In this document: piece by piece, positions 32,202-33,209 of the stretch
How the letters are laid out: the number at the start of each line of letters is the position of its first letter
Numbering within the stretch: the stretch's first letter is position 1
DNA from: Gemmatimonadaceae bacterium
GTDB taxonomy: Bacteria; Gemmatimonadota; Gemmatimonadetes; Gemmatimonadales; Gemmatimonadaceae
Direction of reading: 5' to 3'
Assembly: GCA_025930755.1 (NCBI GenBank)
Contig: JAICOJ010000027.1
Span: 1 to 33,209 of the forward strand
Length of the DNA: 33,209 nt
Translations under genes and position numbers: made by a program
The notes under the pieces: model-generated
Told to the model about the DNA's origin: nothing
What the model saw: the letters and a program-made list of their open reading frames with translations, nothing else
Databases searched by the model: none

Positions 32202-33209
32202 TCATGCCTCCCACGGCAAGTTGGCTCTCCCGAAATGCCCGTAGTTCGTCGTCTCGCGGTAGATCGGCCGCCGCAGGTCGAGACGCTCGATGATCGCGTT
32301 CGGCCGGAAGTCGAACTTGTCGGCCACGAAGCGCTCGGCGCGCAGCGGGTTGCCCGTTCCGAACGTCTCGACACTCACGGACACGGGGCGCGGACGGCCG
32401 ATCGCGTAGGCGACCTGCACCTCGCACCGGTGCGCGAGGCCCTCGCGCACGACCTGGCGCGCGACGTAGCGGCCGAAGTAGGCACCGCTCCGATCCACCT
32501 TCGACGGATCCTTCCCGCTGAACGCGCCGCCACCGTGGCGCGCAGCGCCACCATACGTGTCGACGATGATCTTGCGACCCGTCACGCCACAGTCCGTTGA
32601 CGGGCCGCCTTCGACGAAGCTTCCGGTGGGATTGACCAGGATCGCGAGGTTCTCGTGATGCCACTCGCCGAGGACCTCGGGGATGACCGAGGCGGAGAGG
32701 TACTCGCGAATCGCGACCTGTGTCACGTCGGGCGCGTGCTGCGCCGACACGAGCACCGTCCGCACCTCGGCGGGGAAGCCTGACGAGTCGTAGGCCACCG
32801 AGACCTGGGTCTTCGCATCGGGTCGGAGCCACGGCGCCTTGCCCGACCTCCTGTCCGCCGCCAGCCGCGCGGCGAGCGCGTGGGCGAGCAGAATCGGGAG
32901 CGGCATCAGCGCGTCGGTCTCATCCGTCGCATAGCCGAACATGAGCCCCTGATCGCCGGCGCCGCCGATGTCGACGCCCTGCTTGATCTCCTGAGCCTGG
33001 TGGGAGAGGAGCTGCGTCACGCGGACGCCATTCGCGTGAAACGCCTCGGCCGGATCGGTGTAGCCGATCGCGCGAATCGCGGTGCGGGCGATCTGCTCGT
33101 GATCGACGCGGGCGCTCGATGTGATTTCGCCAGCCAGAACGACGTTTCCCGCCTTGCAGAGGACTTCGCACGCGACGCGCGCGGAGGCGTCCTGCTCGAG
33201 ATGCGCATC
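32202..33209 (-). CDS. metK: S-adenosylmethionine synthetase, 5' end outside window
   Basis: Makes S-adenosylmethionine from ATP and methionine. The frame runs through the right edge with no stop, so roughly 28 N-terminal codons are missing. The visible N-terminus reads DAHLEQDASARVACEVLCKA, GEITSSARVD, RTAIRAIGYTDP, aligned with E. coli MetK. The family signatures follow: GAGDQGLMFGYATDE (methionine/ATP binding), GGGAFSGKDPSKVDRSGAY (the P-loop-like GGGAFSGKD), and NPTGSFVEGGPSTDCGVTGRK. The C-terminus ends HFGRANLPWEA, about a dozen residues shorter than E. coli. A GTG near 33020 is internal. Convergent with the DinB-family gene. Confidence 0.97.
   Translation of the reverse strand, partial: DAHLEQDASARVACEVLCKAGNVVLAGEITSSARVDHEQIARTAIRAIGYTDPAEAFHANGVRVTQLLSHQAQEIKQGVDIGGAGDQGLMFGYATDETDALMPLPILLAHALAARLAADRRSGKAPWLRPDAKTQVSVAYDSSGFPAEVRTVLVSAQHAPDVTQVAIREYLSASVIPEVLGEWHHENLAILVNPTGSFVEGGPSTDCGVTGRKIIVDTYGGAARHGGGAFSGKDPSKVDRSGAYFGRYVARQVVREGLAHRCEVQVAYAIGRPRPVSVSVETFGTGNPLRAERFVADKFDFRPNAIIERLDLRRPIYRETTNYGHFGRANLPWEA

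Noticed and set aside
32202-33020. metK beginning at GTG 33020
   Set aside because: Conserved MetK sequence continues in frame to the window edge, so the GTG is internal and the gene is cut by the window.

Overview
This is a GC-rich (by eye about two-thirds G+C) bacterial chromosome segment. The gene content points to Gemmatimonadota or a close relative. It has two Ser/Thr kinases with almost the same N-terminus (GGMATVYLARD..KHDR) but different extracytoplasmic C-termini, many secreted or outer-membrane proteins of unknown role, a DUF4199 protein next to a membrane-tethered LuxR protein, and a lipoprotein with an Ig-like domain. That taxonomic call is inference from protein style; there is no rRNA or tRNA in the window. 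No phage, insertion sequence or CRISPR array was seen.

Layout. 0-7 kb: the 3' part of a large helical-repeat protein of unknown function, a MscS-type channel (-) and a 715-residue lipoprotein (+) closed by a hairpin terminator. 6.9-12.3 kb: a conserved 59-residue small protein (-), a DUF481-like outer-membrane protein (-), a translationally coupled nitrilase/GNAT pair (+) and a kinase-TolB-propeller protein (+). 12.3-18.3 kb: DUF4199 protein (-), membrane-tethered LuxR regulator (-), aromatic amino-acid decarboxylase type PLP enzyme (-), YdeI-like protein (-), M28 metallopeptidase (-) and a methyltransferase (+). 18.5-25 kb: a membrane diguanylate cyclase (-), a DHFR/RibD-like reductase (-), a RES-Xre toxin-antitoxin module (+), AHSA1-type, YciI/DGPF and DUF1428 proteins (all -) and an outer-membrane barrel protein (+). 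25-33.2 kb: kinase with an NTF2-like tail (-), NIPSNAP/Dabb-like protein (-), AlkZ-type winged-helix protein (+), four-helix membrane protein (-), a small ORF (+), a DHA2-type MFS exporter coupled to a DinB-family protein (+), and metK (-), which runs off the right edge.

The most interesting material is between and across genes. (1) The octamer GCCTAACG/CGTTAGGC occurs 16 times exactly, on both strands and in several codon phases, using otherwise rare codons (TTA, CTA, CCT). This looks like a selected DNA word of HIP1 or uptake-sequence type. (2) The DHFR-like and YciI/DGPF genes share a promoter motif, TGTCGA-N17-CGAC, resembling the published ECF42 sigma-factor target, although no sigma factor is encoded here. 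(3) In the RES-Xre module the antitoxin start codon lies inside a 12-bp inverted repeat that also overlaps a candidate -10 box, and a 125-nt hairpin fills the gap between antitoxin stop and toxin ATG. (4) Several gaps hold long inverted repeats or tandem arrays built from short units, mostly heptamers. The sequence differs from locus to locus, but the elements often fill the gap exactly from stop codon to stop codon (or stop to start).

Most genes look like independent one- to two-gene units. Supported couplings are nitrilase-GNAT (GTGA overlap), MFS-DinB (ATGA overlap) and the RES-Xre pair.
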